From Prosopocoilus inquinatus (lineage: Eukaryota; Arthropoda; Insecta; Coleoptera; Lucanidae): a stretch of DNA of 64,000 nt. The stretch's first letter is position 1. Each line of letters starts with the position of its first letter. A program made the translations under genes and the position numbers. The stretch is taken from the NCBI GenBank assembly GCA_036172665.1, contig CM069874.1:48838707-48902706 (forward strand), given 5' to 3'. The notes under the pieces were generated by a model that worked only from the letters and a program-made list of their open reading frames with translations, was not told the DNA's origin and searched no databases. This document shows positions 21,798 through 33,109 of the stretch, piece after piece.

Positions 21798-22982
21798 GCA
21801 CCAAAAGATTACAGCTTCAGTTACGGCGTAAAAGATCTTCACACGGGAGACGTGAAACACCAATGGGAGAAGAAAGAGGGTGAATATATCAGAGGCCATT
21901 ACTCGTTGATAGAGCCGGACGGATCGGTGAGGATCGTTGACTACTCTGCAGATGATAAAACTGGATTTAACGCCAGAGTGAAGCATCAAGGATCACATTA
22001 CCACCCACTTTCGTCGAAAGCTACAAGTCATAACGAGTTTTTATTGAAAGAGTCCGATTTCCCAGCACAGCAAGATTACGCCGTGAAAAAATTGGAAAGC
22101 CCAAAATCTACAATTGTACAGGATTATGAACATTATCCCGATAAAAATTATGGCCTCACGGAAGAGGCAAAAAACGAAGAAGAGACTCCTGAATATACAT
22201 ACGTATACGTTCCTCAGGAAGATGAGGGTTACGAAGCGGAAACCGCGAATGCAGATGAAGTAGGTGATCACGAAGCCGAAGGCAGCAAAACGACTGTAAA
22301 ATTCACGACAAAAGACGTGAAGCAACCGGAATTACCCGTAGGCCTAGATTTACTTAAACCAAACTCAAAAGGGAAATTAATTCCTTTAGATGTCAGTTTG
22401 CTAAATCCTATTGAAATTGACTTGAGTTCAAACAGTCACAAAAATTTAAATGGGACGAATAATCATAATACGTTAGTACCTCACAAGAATAACGCAAATG
22501 TAACGTATGAGGTAACTTCTCCTTTATCTGAAGAAGATTATCATAAATTCTTGAGGGAATATTACGGTTCGGAAGGTAAAAGAAATTTTCGTCCTCTTCA
22601 ACTGTCGAGCGAGGAATATCGAAAATTTCTGAAAGAATACTATGCAAATACGAAAGGCAACGATCTTAAAAGGCCGTACCATATCTCTGATTTTAGACCA
22701 ACTTTACCCCACAACATTTCCTTATCGTCTCCAAACACATTCAGAACAAATAAAAGGCCGGTTACAACTCCCGGCCTTAGAAACTTTTCTACTGGCGATT
22801 TACGCCAAACCCGTCTTAGAATTCCTAAATTAAATTACTCAGGATACTTACGTCACAATAAGATTGGTCCAGTTTCATTTCCCGATAAACGACAAAGTCA
22901 AGGAATTTCTAGGCTGTACAGGAATGTTGGAAACAAATACGTACGTTATGCTAAGCGGACAACTACCTATGATAGTAAATAG
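21798..22982 (+). CDS. RR-2 cuticular protein, 3' exon
   Basis: A splice acceptor (TTTAACTTTCAG, ending 21797) precedes an open exon of 394 codons ending at TAG 22980-22982. Residues 5-63 form an RR-2 chitin-binding domain (Chitin_bind_4): YSFSYGVKDLHTGDVK, then EGEYIRGHYSLIEPDGSV and VDYSADDKTGFNA. RR-2 proteins bind chitin in hard cuticle. The remaining 330 residues are unusual: an acidic YTYVYVPQEDEGYE region, then a repeated motif LSEEDYHKFLREYY / LSSEEYRKFLKEYY (about residues 243-282), then a basic Tyr/Arg-rich tail. The exon begins in phase 0; signal peptide and start codon must lie on upstream exon(s) not found here. No disruption; a real gene is likely. Confidence 0.9.
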   Translation, partial: APKDYSFSYGVKDLHTGDVKHQWEKKEGEYIRGHYSLIEPDGSVRIVDYSADDKTGFNARVKHQGSHYHPLSSKATSHNEFLLKESDFPAQQDYAVKKLESPKSTIVQDYEHYPDKNYGLTEEAKNEEETPEYTYVYVPQEDEGYEAETANADEVGDHEAEGSKTTVKFTTKDVKQPELPVGLDLLKPNSKGKLIPLDVSLLNPIEIDLSSNSHKNLNGTNNHNTLVPHKNNANVTYEVTSPLSEEDYHKFLREYYGSEGKRNFRPLQLSSEEYRKFLKEYYANTKGNDLKRPYHISDFRPTLPHNISLSSPNTFRTNKRPVTTPGLRNFSTGDLRQTRLRIPKLNYSGYLRHNKIGPVSFPDKRQSQGISRLYRNVGNKYVRYAKRTTTYDSK

Positions 22983-23845
22983 AAGGATAACTGTGGAACA
23001 CACTTTAATTTCTTTTTCTATTGGTAACAATTATTTAATGCAAATTACGTAATCAGGGAATTTCGGGGTATTTTTCTGATCAATCCAGCCACCAATATAT
23101 GTGCAGAGACTGCAGAGCGCGGCAATTAGCAAATAGTCCCAAAATTCCGCGGTCTGATTATTATTAATTCTCAGTCATTAATTGTTAGTATAAATCAGAC
23201 TTAAAATATTTCAAAGCGTTACTCAATGTACAACAGAAACGTTCTCGATAAAAATTAAATTTCACAACCATATCCGCTGTGCAAAAATTAAATTTGTCTC
23301 TGCTCCTGCAAATTTACAACAAGTAATTATATTACATTTATTGCGTGTTATGTTAACTGTTGGACATCTTGCGCAATAACGATTAATCAAACGGCAATTT
23401 TATAAATAAAATTTTACCTGACTTATTTTGTAACTGCGCTTAGGTAATTCAAACACCAACAGGTACATATTACGTATGAATATATCTGGTGTCCAGTAAA
23501 GAATTTTAAGAGATATTTAATTTTAATTCGACAACTAGGGGTCGCTCATATCTCATATCGTACACCAATATTTTACATTGAATTAAAGATATAATTAATC
23601 TTTTAGATATACAGGGTGTCCTTTTACTATGGCAAATAATAAAAACCTCAGTATAAGTACACAAAATGCTACCTTCTGCAGGTATTTTTTGGTGACTACC
23701 GGATCATAGCCAAAAAATTTCGGACGGACCACTTGTTTGAAACTGCTGAAATATACGAGAAAGATAGGAAGGTCAACCTATCAACTATCGATGAATAAAT
23801 TTAAAATTTATGCACCAATTAGGCAAGCGCGTTAAAAATGTTCTT
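22983..23845. other. 3' flank of the cuticular exon, no gene seen
   Basis: AT-rich. TACAGGGTGTCC at about 23611 resembles an end of a Tc1/mariner-like element, but no matching partner end was found. Confidence 0.5.
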
Positions 23846-24312
23846 CCCTCGTTCTTTCACGTAAATAAACTTTTACTGTAATCTTGCTGCTAGCTATGAA
23901 AGTATTACTACTTACGATCCACGGAAAAAAAGTAAATTTTTATGTCTATTAAAAATATTATGGAATAAGAAATTACAATTTCTTTGTTTTTAATTTGTTT
24001 AATTTGTTTGGCAATTACGAACCTCAGCTTCTTGGATTGCACTAGATTTTAATTTTAAAATACTTAAACTTGTAATTACTTGCAGTGAAGTTAATTTAAA
24101 TTGTAAGCGTTTTGACTGACCGGCTGATCGGAGCGGCTGATTAACGTCGTTCGTGCTTAAGATCAAGTGAAGTACTAACCCTGGCCTACTTCGGCTTCGG
24201 ATCATAACTGAAAAGGCGGCCGTGTTCCACTTTTAGCTGAGTTCAATCGTTGCCATTTACGGTGATATATTACAGGTTTAAGTATTTGCACACAGTAAAA
24301 GAACAGTCTGTA
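23846..24312. repeat. Dispersed repeat, copy B
   Basis: Same-orientation copy of 1-556 with many substitutions, lacking the roughly 85-bp block found in copy A. It ends around CACACAGTAAAAGAAC. No coding potential. Confidence 0.75.
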
Positions 24313-24438
24313 TATATTCATCACTATCATTCGTATTATTTTATTTGATATTCAAAATGAATTATTATTGTTACAATTTTAGTTTCACATTTTCGTTACA
24401 ATGTGTCCAATGTAAGCATTAAAACAATTATCAAACAT

Positions 24439-26275
24439 TAGGGGAAGGTGTTGCACATTGAGACCAATTTTTCCATTTTCCATGAAACGTTTCTTAAAAT
24501 TAAACATAGTATTTCACAGACTTTTTTCGTGGCACTCTCACTAAAACAAAGTCACCTCTTTTAGTAGTTTCATATTCACCAAAATCATAAGTATTTTCTT
24601 CTTGAAAAGTTCCTATGACACTTAAACAAGACGAAAAATCTTCTTGTTCTTCTTCTTTTTCCGGTTCAGATTCTCTTTTGCAGTTTTTCTTCGGTTTCTC
24701 TATGGCAATGAGTCGTTTGGTAACTACTGCAGTTTGGTTTAAATTCCTCTTTTGTCTGTAAGCGGCTATTTCTTCTTTTTCTGGCGTATCCGTGAGTATG
24801 CGCGTCTTTCTTCTAAGCCGTCCTCCTTTCTTTCTGCGCTCAGACGCTATTCAATACGGACGTAACATTTCAGAAGTGATTGAAATCAGACTACAAGAAG
24901 CAACACCTGGAGAGACATTATTCGAGATATACTGAAAAGCATATTCAGAATGACCTCTTGCTACTGTTTCATTACAATCTTTCTCCTGTTGTCCTTCGGC
25001 TTGTGTGCCGTCATTTAAAGGACGATCAGTTACATGAGATGTCAAGAACTCATGTTCCTCAAAAATATTTTCATTTACAGGATAGAGCCCGCTTACTGCA
25101 AAGCCCTTCTGAATACTGAAAGTGTTGAAAGCCTTTGGAAATACCTTGCCTACAAATTCAGCTGTTTGATAAAATGAAATAGGTTGGGCAAGGTGCACCA
25201 GCATTCATTCGCTACAAGCGGAATTGTAATAAATTATCTTCGGTCCAAACACTGTCATGTCCAAGGGTTGGATTTTATGACTCGTGTGAGGGTGAAAGGT
25301 TAGCAAAAATATACCGCTTTCTTTGCAAAAATCAATGACATCTATATTCACGTGCCTGTCGTGATTATCTAAAATTAAAATTATTGGATCATCAACGGCA
25401 GGTTTAACGTGTTTTTGGAAGTGCTGAAGAAACTGTAAAAACAGTTGGTCATTAGACCAACCCGATGGGTTAGCACCTCCGATGGTACCAACTGGACTGC
25501 TTTTCAGCAAATGCGCTTAAAAATTCACTCTTGGAAATATCATCATAGGTTGTATATAATTCCCTATTGCGTTTATGGCTGCAATAACTGTCACATTTGG
25601 ACCACGTTCACCATTTGTCATTTTACCTATTTGTTTAGTTCCTTCGGTCCTATAATTTTGGGTGGAACGCGCACTGTAGTTACATCGAATTCATCGCAAT
25701 TCCAAATTTTTTTAGATGGAAAATTGCCACGAGATAAAATATCTTAATAATTTTTAAAAAACGTTGACACGTTTGTTTTATTGAAAGATGTCGACCTTGC
25801 CAAACTTGTAGCCTCGGGTTTTCGAAGTGATAAGTCTTTGAAGAAACTGTCTTAGCCAATATTTACCAGCAATCTTTTTGTTATTCCAAGAATTAGGATA
25901 GGTTTTACCATTTGCAACAGCAACCTGTCAGCTAAATTTCTAACTTCCTTTTCGGTTACACTAAAATGAAGCCGAGCAGCAGTTAGTAGATAATTTTATA
26001 ACCCTACCTCTACATCAGCACAGTAAAGGTTTGTTTAGTATTGCTACCAGCAATATATAAAATACAAAATAATTACTTTAGAAGTGAAAAAAACACTACT
26101 AAAGTTTTGTACTCATCACTAGCTTTCAATTACAGATTTGATACTAACTGCCATCTAAGATAAGGTAGAGAGTATTGGAACTCTACATAAGTCCACAGAA
26201 AATTCAGACAGATAACTGCAAGAAAAATCAATTGAGCCGAGGTATAGACCGGTTTGAGGTACAACACCTTCCCCT
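24439..26275 (-). mobile_element. Pogo/Tigger-like DNA transposon relic
   Basis: Terminal inverted repeats frame the transposase remnant: GGGGAAGGTGTTGCACATTG from 24441 and its diverged complement ending near 26274 (GTACAACACCTTCCCC). TA precedes the left end at 24439-24440; on the right the corresponding bases are TT, presumably mutated. The length of about 1.84 kb suits this group. Confidence 0.8.
24510..26010 (-). pseudogene. Pogo/Tigger-like transposase (DDE_1), disrupted
   Basis: Minus-strand pieces follow the Tigger order. A DNA-binding region end (LSLRKPEATSLARSTSFNKT) is near 25810. WNCDEFDVTTV near 25710 carries the first catalytic Asp. GERGPNVTVIAAINAIGNY is near 25600. IILILDNHDRHV near 25370 carries the second Asp. 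FLLTFHPHTSHKIQPLDM is near 25290. SIQKGFAVSGLYPVNENIF follows near 25090, then VTDRPLN. A Lys/Glu-rich C-terminus (LTDTPEKEEIAAY) extends to about 24510. Lesions include an in-frame stop at about 25205 and frameshifts near 25520 and 24850. Not functional. Confidence 0.87.
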
Positions 26276-28344
26276 TCTCTGTGTATTTACACCCATTTCT
26301 CTCAAAAGTAAGTTAGCGATATGCAACAAGTATATCTTCTTCAAAGTAAATAATTGATTTCCATTTGAATTAGTATTTTTTTTTAATTCCAAAAAAATAC
26401 TGCGAGAAAGAAGGTTAGTGTTGAGAGTGCCCCCTATATGTTACGCAAAAAACCAAGCAAATATTTGGATAATGCAACTGAAGTAAACATTCGGTATTAA
26501 ATTACGATCAAATACTCTAAAAGTGATCTAGCGACTGTAAAAAATAAAGAAAAATTAAAAAAAAATTGTAATTATAACGAAGTATATCGAAGCGAAATTA
26601 AGGTAAAATAAATTAATCTCATTATGTACATTTTGACGACTTAAAGAAGCCACCACAAAAATTTGGCCCATTCTTTACTGGATTACTGGACACCAGCACA
26701 TGAATTTTATTACTCCTAATTGTTTATTTTTAGACTGATAACGAACGATGTGCAATATTTTAATTTTACGTGCTCATTCTTCATTTTGTTATGTTTATAA
26801 TTTTCCTTATAACGTGATCAATATCTTTTCTATCGAAAAAATTCCATGTCTTTGATTCATTCATTTTTTCAAAGGACTGTAAATAATTCAAATAGCACTC
26901 GAAATAATTAACCAATTAAAGACGCACAATTTTATTTCCGTTGCTCACTTAATTATAAAAGATATTGATCACGTGTTACAAAGTTGGTATAAATGATTAA
27001 TTGGACGTAGTTGGCCTTGAAATGTCCACCCTTTCCCTTAATTGTGAAATTAGTAAACATCGGTCAGCTAACTGTCAGTTTGTCAGAAGTTTTTGTTTGT
27101 GTATCCCTTGCTTTGTTTTTATTTGTTTTGCGGCGAAATTTTTAAAACTAATTTTCCTCTAGCGGACACAATTTCGATGTTATAAATCAATCAGTTGATT
27201 TTGGTAAACACTAATTGCAAAATTTTATGGGGGTGCACTATGTAGACTTAGTGCATCTTCATCTCGTTTTATTCCATGAGATTAAAACGAGATAAAGATA
27301 CTCACATCAGTGCACATAGTGCACCCCATTCAAAAGTACTATTAATTAATAAGCAGCAAATGTTACACTTTTTTGTAATTTTGAAAAATCATCGGACCAA
27401 CGGCAATGGAATCATTTATAACGACTGTGTACAAGCTCATTTTTTATTGTTATTTTTGTTTTAATAAAATACTTTCCGTTACTTAGTGTTTGAATATGAA
27501 ACAACACGCTCAACCCACGTCCAAACTTTTGTGAATTATGAACAATTTTACTTTCTTCATTTCTAGTTTTTTTTTTGTAGTATTTACTGTGAATATGAAA
27601 TGGGCGATTCTTTCTTGTTAATTACTTACTATCTTACTCCTAGTAAATATTCTGTCAGCTCGTGAGAATGGTGATTTGCCGAGTAAATTTTTTCTAGTGT
27701 AATAATAGATAGTAGATGGAATTAGCATCGTGTTTGGCAGCGGTCTCGTTTGTGATAACTGATAACAGCAAATTAATTGCTTTACCAGAGGCGTAGACTT
27801 TAAAATAGTTAAAGAGGCGGGCAAAGCAAGCGGGTTCAATAAATGCCGTAACTCTCTGGTGGTTGGAGACGACCTCAAAAATTGTCGGTTGATGGTTTCC
27901 ACAATTTCGTCTGAATGCAGGTAAGAAGTGCAATGGTTCTAGTTTTTCGAAAGCTGAACAGGGCACACACGTTCTTGAACAAAACACAAAACAGACTCAA
28001 AGTTCCTTCCTTGGTTTGAATGCAGTTCCATGGGCGCGACATTCCAACGGGTCCATTTTCTGACTAGGGCTTCAGCAAAATGACCGCGTCTTGTTTTGGT
28101 AGGGTGTAAGCTTTAATCCACTTCCTGAAGTAGTCTATTTTTTAGTTGTTAAGGTCATTTTTTGCTTGTTTACGAATCAATTAAAAACTATAATTCAGCA
28201 CATTTGATATTAGAATGTTCTAAATTTTAATGGTTTTTCCTTTCGCTTATGAATTCATATGAAGGCAGATAAAATATAACAAGCGATTTCTATTTCCCCA
28301 TGTTAAAGCCCTGTGACAACAAACATCTCTCTGTGACATATTCG
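26276..28344. other. Intergenic with one palindromic element
   Basis: No gene recognised. The only structured item is the palindrome at 27227-27329, listed separately. Confidence 0.55.
27227..27329. repeat. Palindromic mini-element, copy 1
   Basis: Arms of about 45 bp face each other around a short centre: GGGGTGCACTATGT...CATCTCGTTTTA on the left, and TAAAACGAGAT...ACATAGTGCACCCC on the right. A diverged member of the same family lies at 46095-46206. It is probably a small foldback MITE; transcripts through it would form a hairpin. Confidence 0.8.
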
Positions 28345-28918
28345 CCGTGAAGCAGTGTTGGGCATGATTAAATTAAACTGGCAATTAACAATTGACAATT
28401 AATTATTTGTAATTGTAGAAATTCGCAATTAACAATTAACGGCCATACCACGCGAATGGATGGAACAATTTGTGATTTTCTTTTTATGAATACCTTATTT
28501 TGAGGTATTCATTATATTTTATTGGAACATTTTTATCAACGTGAAAATACAATATAAACTGAATACTTTTACTTGTTCACAAATTTAAAGTACACATAAG
28601 AAAGAATAAATAAAAGCAATAATTTACGTAACGGACAGGACATTCCAGGATTGTTGCATCCGTTACGAAAATTATTGTCTTGAATTGTAATCTGAAACTA
28701 TTAAATTTAATTTTAATTAAAAACTTCGTTGCAATAAAATTTAATTGTGACCTGCAATAAAACCAATTAATAATTGCAATTAAATTCAATTGTAAATTAC
28801 AACTGATGTTAATTGCAATCAAATTTAGTTGCAATTAAACAGCAATCAATTAATTTTTTTAATCAGTTGATTGATTAATTGAAATTTTAATAGATTAATG
28901 CCCTACATTGCCGTGAAG
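28345..28918. mobile_element. hAT-type MITE with 8-bp target duplication
   Basis: A 558-bp element at 28353-28910 starts CAGTGTTGGGCAT and ends with a diverged complement (ATGCCCTACATTG). It is flanked by perfect 8-bp direct repeats CCGTGAAG at 28345-28352 and 28911-28918, diagnostic for hAT. The interior is filled on both sides with variants of CAATTAACAATT/AATTGCAATT, a subterminal repeat array similar in design to the ATTCGAAT array of the element at 10849. No transposase. Confidence 0.9.
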
Positions 28919-30367
28919 TGAAAACGGCATCAGACGCAACGCGTGACAGAATAAAGTCGATGGCCACACTTCTGTACTAAAACGAATGACATAATGTGAT
29001 GCAAGACTTGGTGTACGTATAATAAGAAAATAGTTTCTTTTCGGCCTCCGTCTAAAATAACTGATTTTCCATTTGTTCAAATTGTTCTGAAAAGTGTCAT
29101 TTGCATGCCTAGGCAGGAAAATAAAAACAGGGATTTTGCATGACCGATTTTTCGATTGATAGCGCCGAGTGACGTTGAAATGTCTAAAACTAAACCTCAC
29201 AAATTAAAGAAAAATTATTATTTCAGTATTTATAAACTATTCTATAGTTAAAATTTTCTATTTTTGTAAATCAATTCATGTAATTCAGCGTTGAATTGTA
29301 CCGCTAACATAAGACAGATAAATTTCCTAACCGACGCTATTTTGACAATAATAATTGTTTTAATTTAAAAACCTTGTCCGAAAAAATTTTGTGTATCACG
29401 CGTCCAGAAATTTTTTTGCCAGTACTAGTACTTGTGGGGCCTCGGCTTTGCCTCAGCCTCACAAACCGTGCTCATACTAGCAAAAGTACAGTTTCTGGCC
29501 TAGTGATACAAATAACTAATAAACTTTGAAACAGATAATAACATTCTAATGTTACTATTTTCTCTTTTGTCTATAATTATGACTATGAGTTATGAATTTT
29601 TTATAATTATAACAGATTAACATTTGATTTGTGAATCTTTAATTTTAATATTTAAAAAATTCTTTGACTCCGAAGCATTTACAGGGGACTTACGTTTCAT
29701 GTCAACATTATTTTCCAGGTGATGGTTTTTTTAATTTGCGAAGACATAAGTATACAGGGTATTTTTATGATAAAATTTTAGTGCAGCCAATTTGTTAGCG
29801 TTGAAGTGGCATTGATTCGCAACACTGCTCAACCTATACCTTTGGGTATATTACAGATAAAAAAAACTGTTTTATAATTTATTTTTTTTATATCTATTAA
29901 AGTAATAAACTTTTTGTCAAAAATGCTTTCTTATAAACACTTTCCTATGTCTATTTACACTTTCTTATATTTTTTAAGGCATTTACAACTGGTATGGAAC
30001 TTTTAACATGTTCTTTAAAAGCGTTAAGAAAACTTCTTTGTTACGACTTTTAAACTAAGACACCCAATAGTACGTACTTATTTATTTGCACAATTATTCA
30101 CTTTTAATAAATCGCCATTTACAATTAATTTTGAAATTTTATACAATGTGATATATCGTCTGTTCTCTTTAACTACGCACCATAGGAATTTTAAAACATT
30201 TTTCTTTAATTGTAAATTCCTGCTTTCCTATCGAATTTATCATAAAGCAATAAACGACATAATATGTAGCTTTATGTTATGCATTAACTAAGACCATTTT
30301 TGTATGTTTTTCAAATTCACGGGCTTTCAAAATTAAAAAGAAAAAAAAATAATTAGCAGACATTGAG
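28919..30367. other. Intergenic, one palindrome
   Basis: No coding region recognised; AT-rich. The palindrome at 29392-29510 is listed separately. Confidence 0.55.
29392..29510. repeat. 119-bp palindromic MITE
   Basis: TGTATCAC...CCAGAAA at the left is complemented by TTTCTGGCC..GTGATACA at the right. The GC-rich centre (GGGGCCTCGGCTTTGCCTCAGCC) is also partly self-complementary. Arms are about 45-50 bp with mismatches. No coding potential and no confirmed target duplication. Confidence 0.7.
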
Positions 30368-30506
30368 GCGTATTCTGCAACTTATTAACGGGCTGTTAAA
30401 ATTTAGAAGTCCTTTACAATTTAAAATACAATTCCATGATTGGTTGCTACCGCAGCAACAAAATTTAACGGCCCTTTAAAATTAACGGTTTTGGTGCCGA
30501 ATATGC
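30368..30506. repeat. Short inverted-repeat element
   Basis: GCGTATTCTGCAAC...TTAACGGGCTGTTAAAATTT on the left pairs with AAATTTAACGGCCCTTTAAA...GGTGCCGAATATGC on the right. The element is about 139 bp. Its ends resemble those of 45666-45923 (TATTCTGTA). Confidence 0.6.
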
Positions 30507-30944
30507 TCCATTATTCAATAGTTTCGATCAAGCAGGCAAACTTCTAGTTATCATGCTTTGCTGATTTTCAAACAAAATTGAAGACCTTGCCGCAACAAGG
30601 GAATAAGTCCAATTCTGTTTAAATTGGGATATCACTGATTTTTAAACTATAATCAGTATTGCTTATTACTTAAATGCAACAGCGGAAGTATGTATGAATA
30701 ACTACTTCACTTATCTTCGATTGTAAATTATTAAAACGTTTCTATTATCTTTACCTAAAATTAGCATTTCAGACTTATCGCTTTGTTGCACCAAGGTCTT
30801 CAGTTTGTATTATTTATTTATTTAAAGCATAATAAATACTACACCAAATTATCAACTAATAATTCGGCGTTTACGGCCAACAAATGTTCCAACTTGTCTT
30901 GAAAGTTTGAAAGGAACCAAAATAAGGCATCACTTTATTTCTAA

Positions 30945-31489
30945 ATAGTGCCACGATTACGGAAAATTTGAAAATCGTATTTAATTAATTTAAAATGTAT
31001 TTTTTCCAATGCAATACGAGTTATTTGCTGATGCAACGACTCAGGCGATGAACTTGTAGTGTGAATCCGCAAACTTGCAAATACGCAAATAACTAGGGCA
31101 ATGTATAAGTGTTTAAACACAATCAATTAATTCACGATTTAATAGAAATGACGATTGGAAACAACGTGAAAATCCTGACATCACATTTTCAGCATCCGAG
31201 CAAAGTACGGGTTCAATTAAAGTTTTGCGGAATTTGGTCATGACGTCACGTACATTAGCAGTATAAAAGATGGGCGTAATTTGTAAAAGATATCAGTTAA
31301 TCTGATCGTCGTCGTGGGATACAGTTATCTGTATTTCTGACCTTTAAACAATAAAGGTAATCCTTGTTGTTTTAATGAGTTAGTTTGCAGTTTCCCTGTT
31401 ACTCCCTTTTCACCCCCAAGCTACGCAACCCCCGCGTCTGGACGCCGACAGCTCGTAACCTGCTGGAGACGACCAACGCGTGACAATAG
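30945..31489 (+). mobile_element. Solo LTR
   Basis: The 537-bp sequence at 30949-31485 starts TGCCACGATTACGG, ends CGCGTGACA, and is flanked by ATAG on both sides (30945-30948, 31486-31489). It matches the LTR at 11262-11822 along its length, including the TATA-like GTATAAAAG and AATAAA motifs. Internal genes are absent, so this is what remains after recombination between two LTRs. The 4-bp duplication fits Gypsy-type elements, though no matching internal region was identified. Confidence 0.92.
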
Positions 31490-33109
31490 TAAAAATTCTA
31501 GTAGGCCACCGTCATGTTATTGAAGTGCGATACCTGTTGTTGTGACGTATTATCGAACACATATCAAACAGAAATGTATTATTATTTAAACATTTAGTGC
31601 AGAACAATTTTTATTATTCTTATTCATAAATAAATACTTCTTAGTGTGAATGTTTGATGTTTCTATTTTCGATTACAAAATTTAAAAATTTAGTAAAAGT
31701 ACTACTGTCAACTGGCAGTTTTCCTACTTGATCTTGATCTAAACTGTGGATTTGAAAACTGTCCGTGTATATAATTTAATTTTTAATTCTGAAAGTCTGT
31801 GATTTAAAAAAAAAAACATACTAAGATAGTCTTGGTTAATGCATAACTCAAAGCTACGTATTATGCCGTTTAATGATTTAATGAAAGCATAAATTAACTA
31901 TTAAATTAAAATGCATTGAAATTCCCATAGTACGTAATCAAAGTGGACACCCGGTATGTATGACAATCTCAATCTCAGTAGCTAAAATTTTCAAAAATAA
32001 TTGTAAATGGTAATTTATTAAAATTATTATCTGTCGAATATTTGTAAAACCTTTTCTTGGGCAATAAATTTGTTTATAAGAGATTCATTACTAAAAAAAA
32101 TGTCTTGTCATAAAATGGGGTACGCTTGTAAATTAAATTACTGTCATCTGTAGTAGATTTTTAGTTCACCGAATCGGAAAATAATTTAAAAAACTACTTA
32201 CAGTCAGTCCCGTTTTTTTGATACAATCATGTTTTTCTCTCACAGATTAATACACTTTAAATAAAATTATTGGATACTAACGACAACAGGAGAAAATGCT
32301 TTACCAAAATAAGTAAAAAAAATTATGGGGAATTAAGGAAAAGTGTTTTGTTTGTTTTTAGCAGGTTGTAGTTATTTGTTTTAATATTTCAAACAATTAA
32401 AATTTTAACACATTTTGTGCAAATCGTTTTTGATTGCAGTGAATGTCAGGTCAAAGAGCGATCATAAGATGTCGCTATTTTTTTTTTAATTTATAACGGT
32501 ACTACGACTTGCTTCGTTTTTTTTTACAGAGGTAATGGTATACTATACGTTTTATTACTTTCGTAATTACTTCTGTAATTTAAAATCTTCCAAATTAGAC
32601 GAATATTTCGACATATTTTAGTTCAAGTCTTTCACATGAATATGAATATGAATTTATATTTTATATTTGTAGGTTATGACGAAACACTGTAAAAAGTCAG
32701 GTTCACGCAATTGTTACACAATATACTCACATCATTAAACGGTCTCAGCAGGGTATGTTATTAATATAAAAGTCAGAAAATCACCACTGCTTTATTGTTA
32801 GGTTACCTTTTAAGACTAGAAATAATCGTATATTGTGTAACAAGTGCAGGAAATTACTTTTCATACTCGAATGTGGAGCCTGCGGGTATTGTCACAACAA
32901 CACAAGGGTGAAAAAGCTTCACGCAAATTTTGAAAAATTACAACTTTTGACATTTTTACCAAACCAGAGAGGAGTTCGTTATTCAAATGAAATTAAGCAC
33001 GGAAATATATCTAACTTATCTACTCTTTATCCGAAATATATGGCAGAAAATGCTTAAAAGAAAACTTGATTTAAAATCTATTGTCACCAGACTTACGTAC
33101 CGTAATCAA
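31490..33109. other. Intergenic, one repeat fragment
   Basis: No gene recognised. A Cys-containing 74-codon frame at 32833-33057 (CNKCRKLL, CGACGYC) has no upstream context or family I can name. A fragment of the 20965-21402 repeat family lies at 32408-32482. Confidence 0.45.
32408..32482. repeat. Fragment related to the 20965-21402 family
   Basis: Contains TTTGTGCAAATCGTTTTTGA as at 20971, joined to GTCAGGTCAAAGAGCGATC and AAGATGTCGCTATTTT as at 21360. It thus joins two modules that are separate at the other locus. Confidence 0.7.

Noticed and set aside
32833..33057. Cys-rich 74-codon frame as a zinc-finger gene
   Set aside because: The Cys spacing fits no finger I know, and there is no upstream exon, promoter or repeat context.
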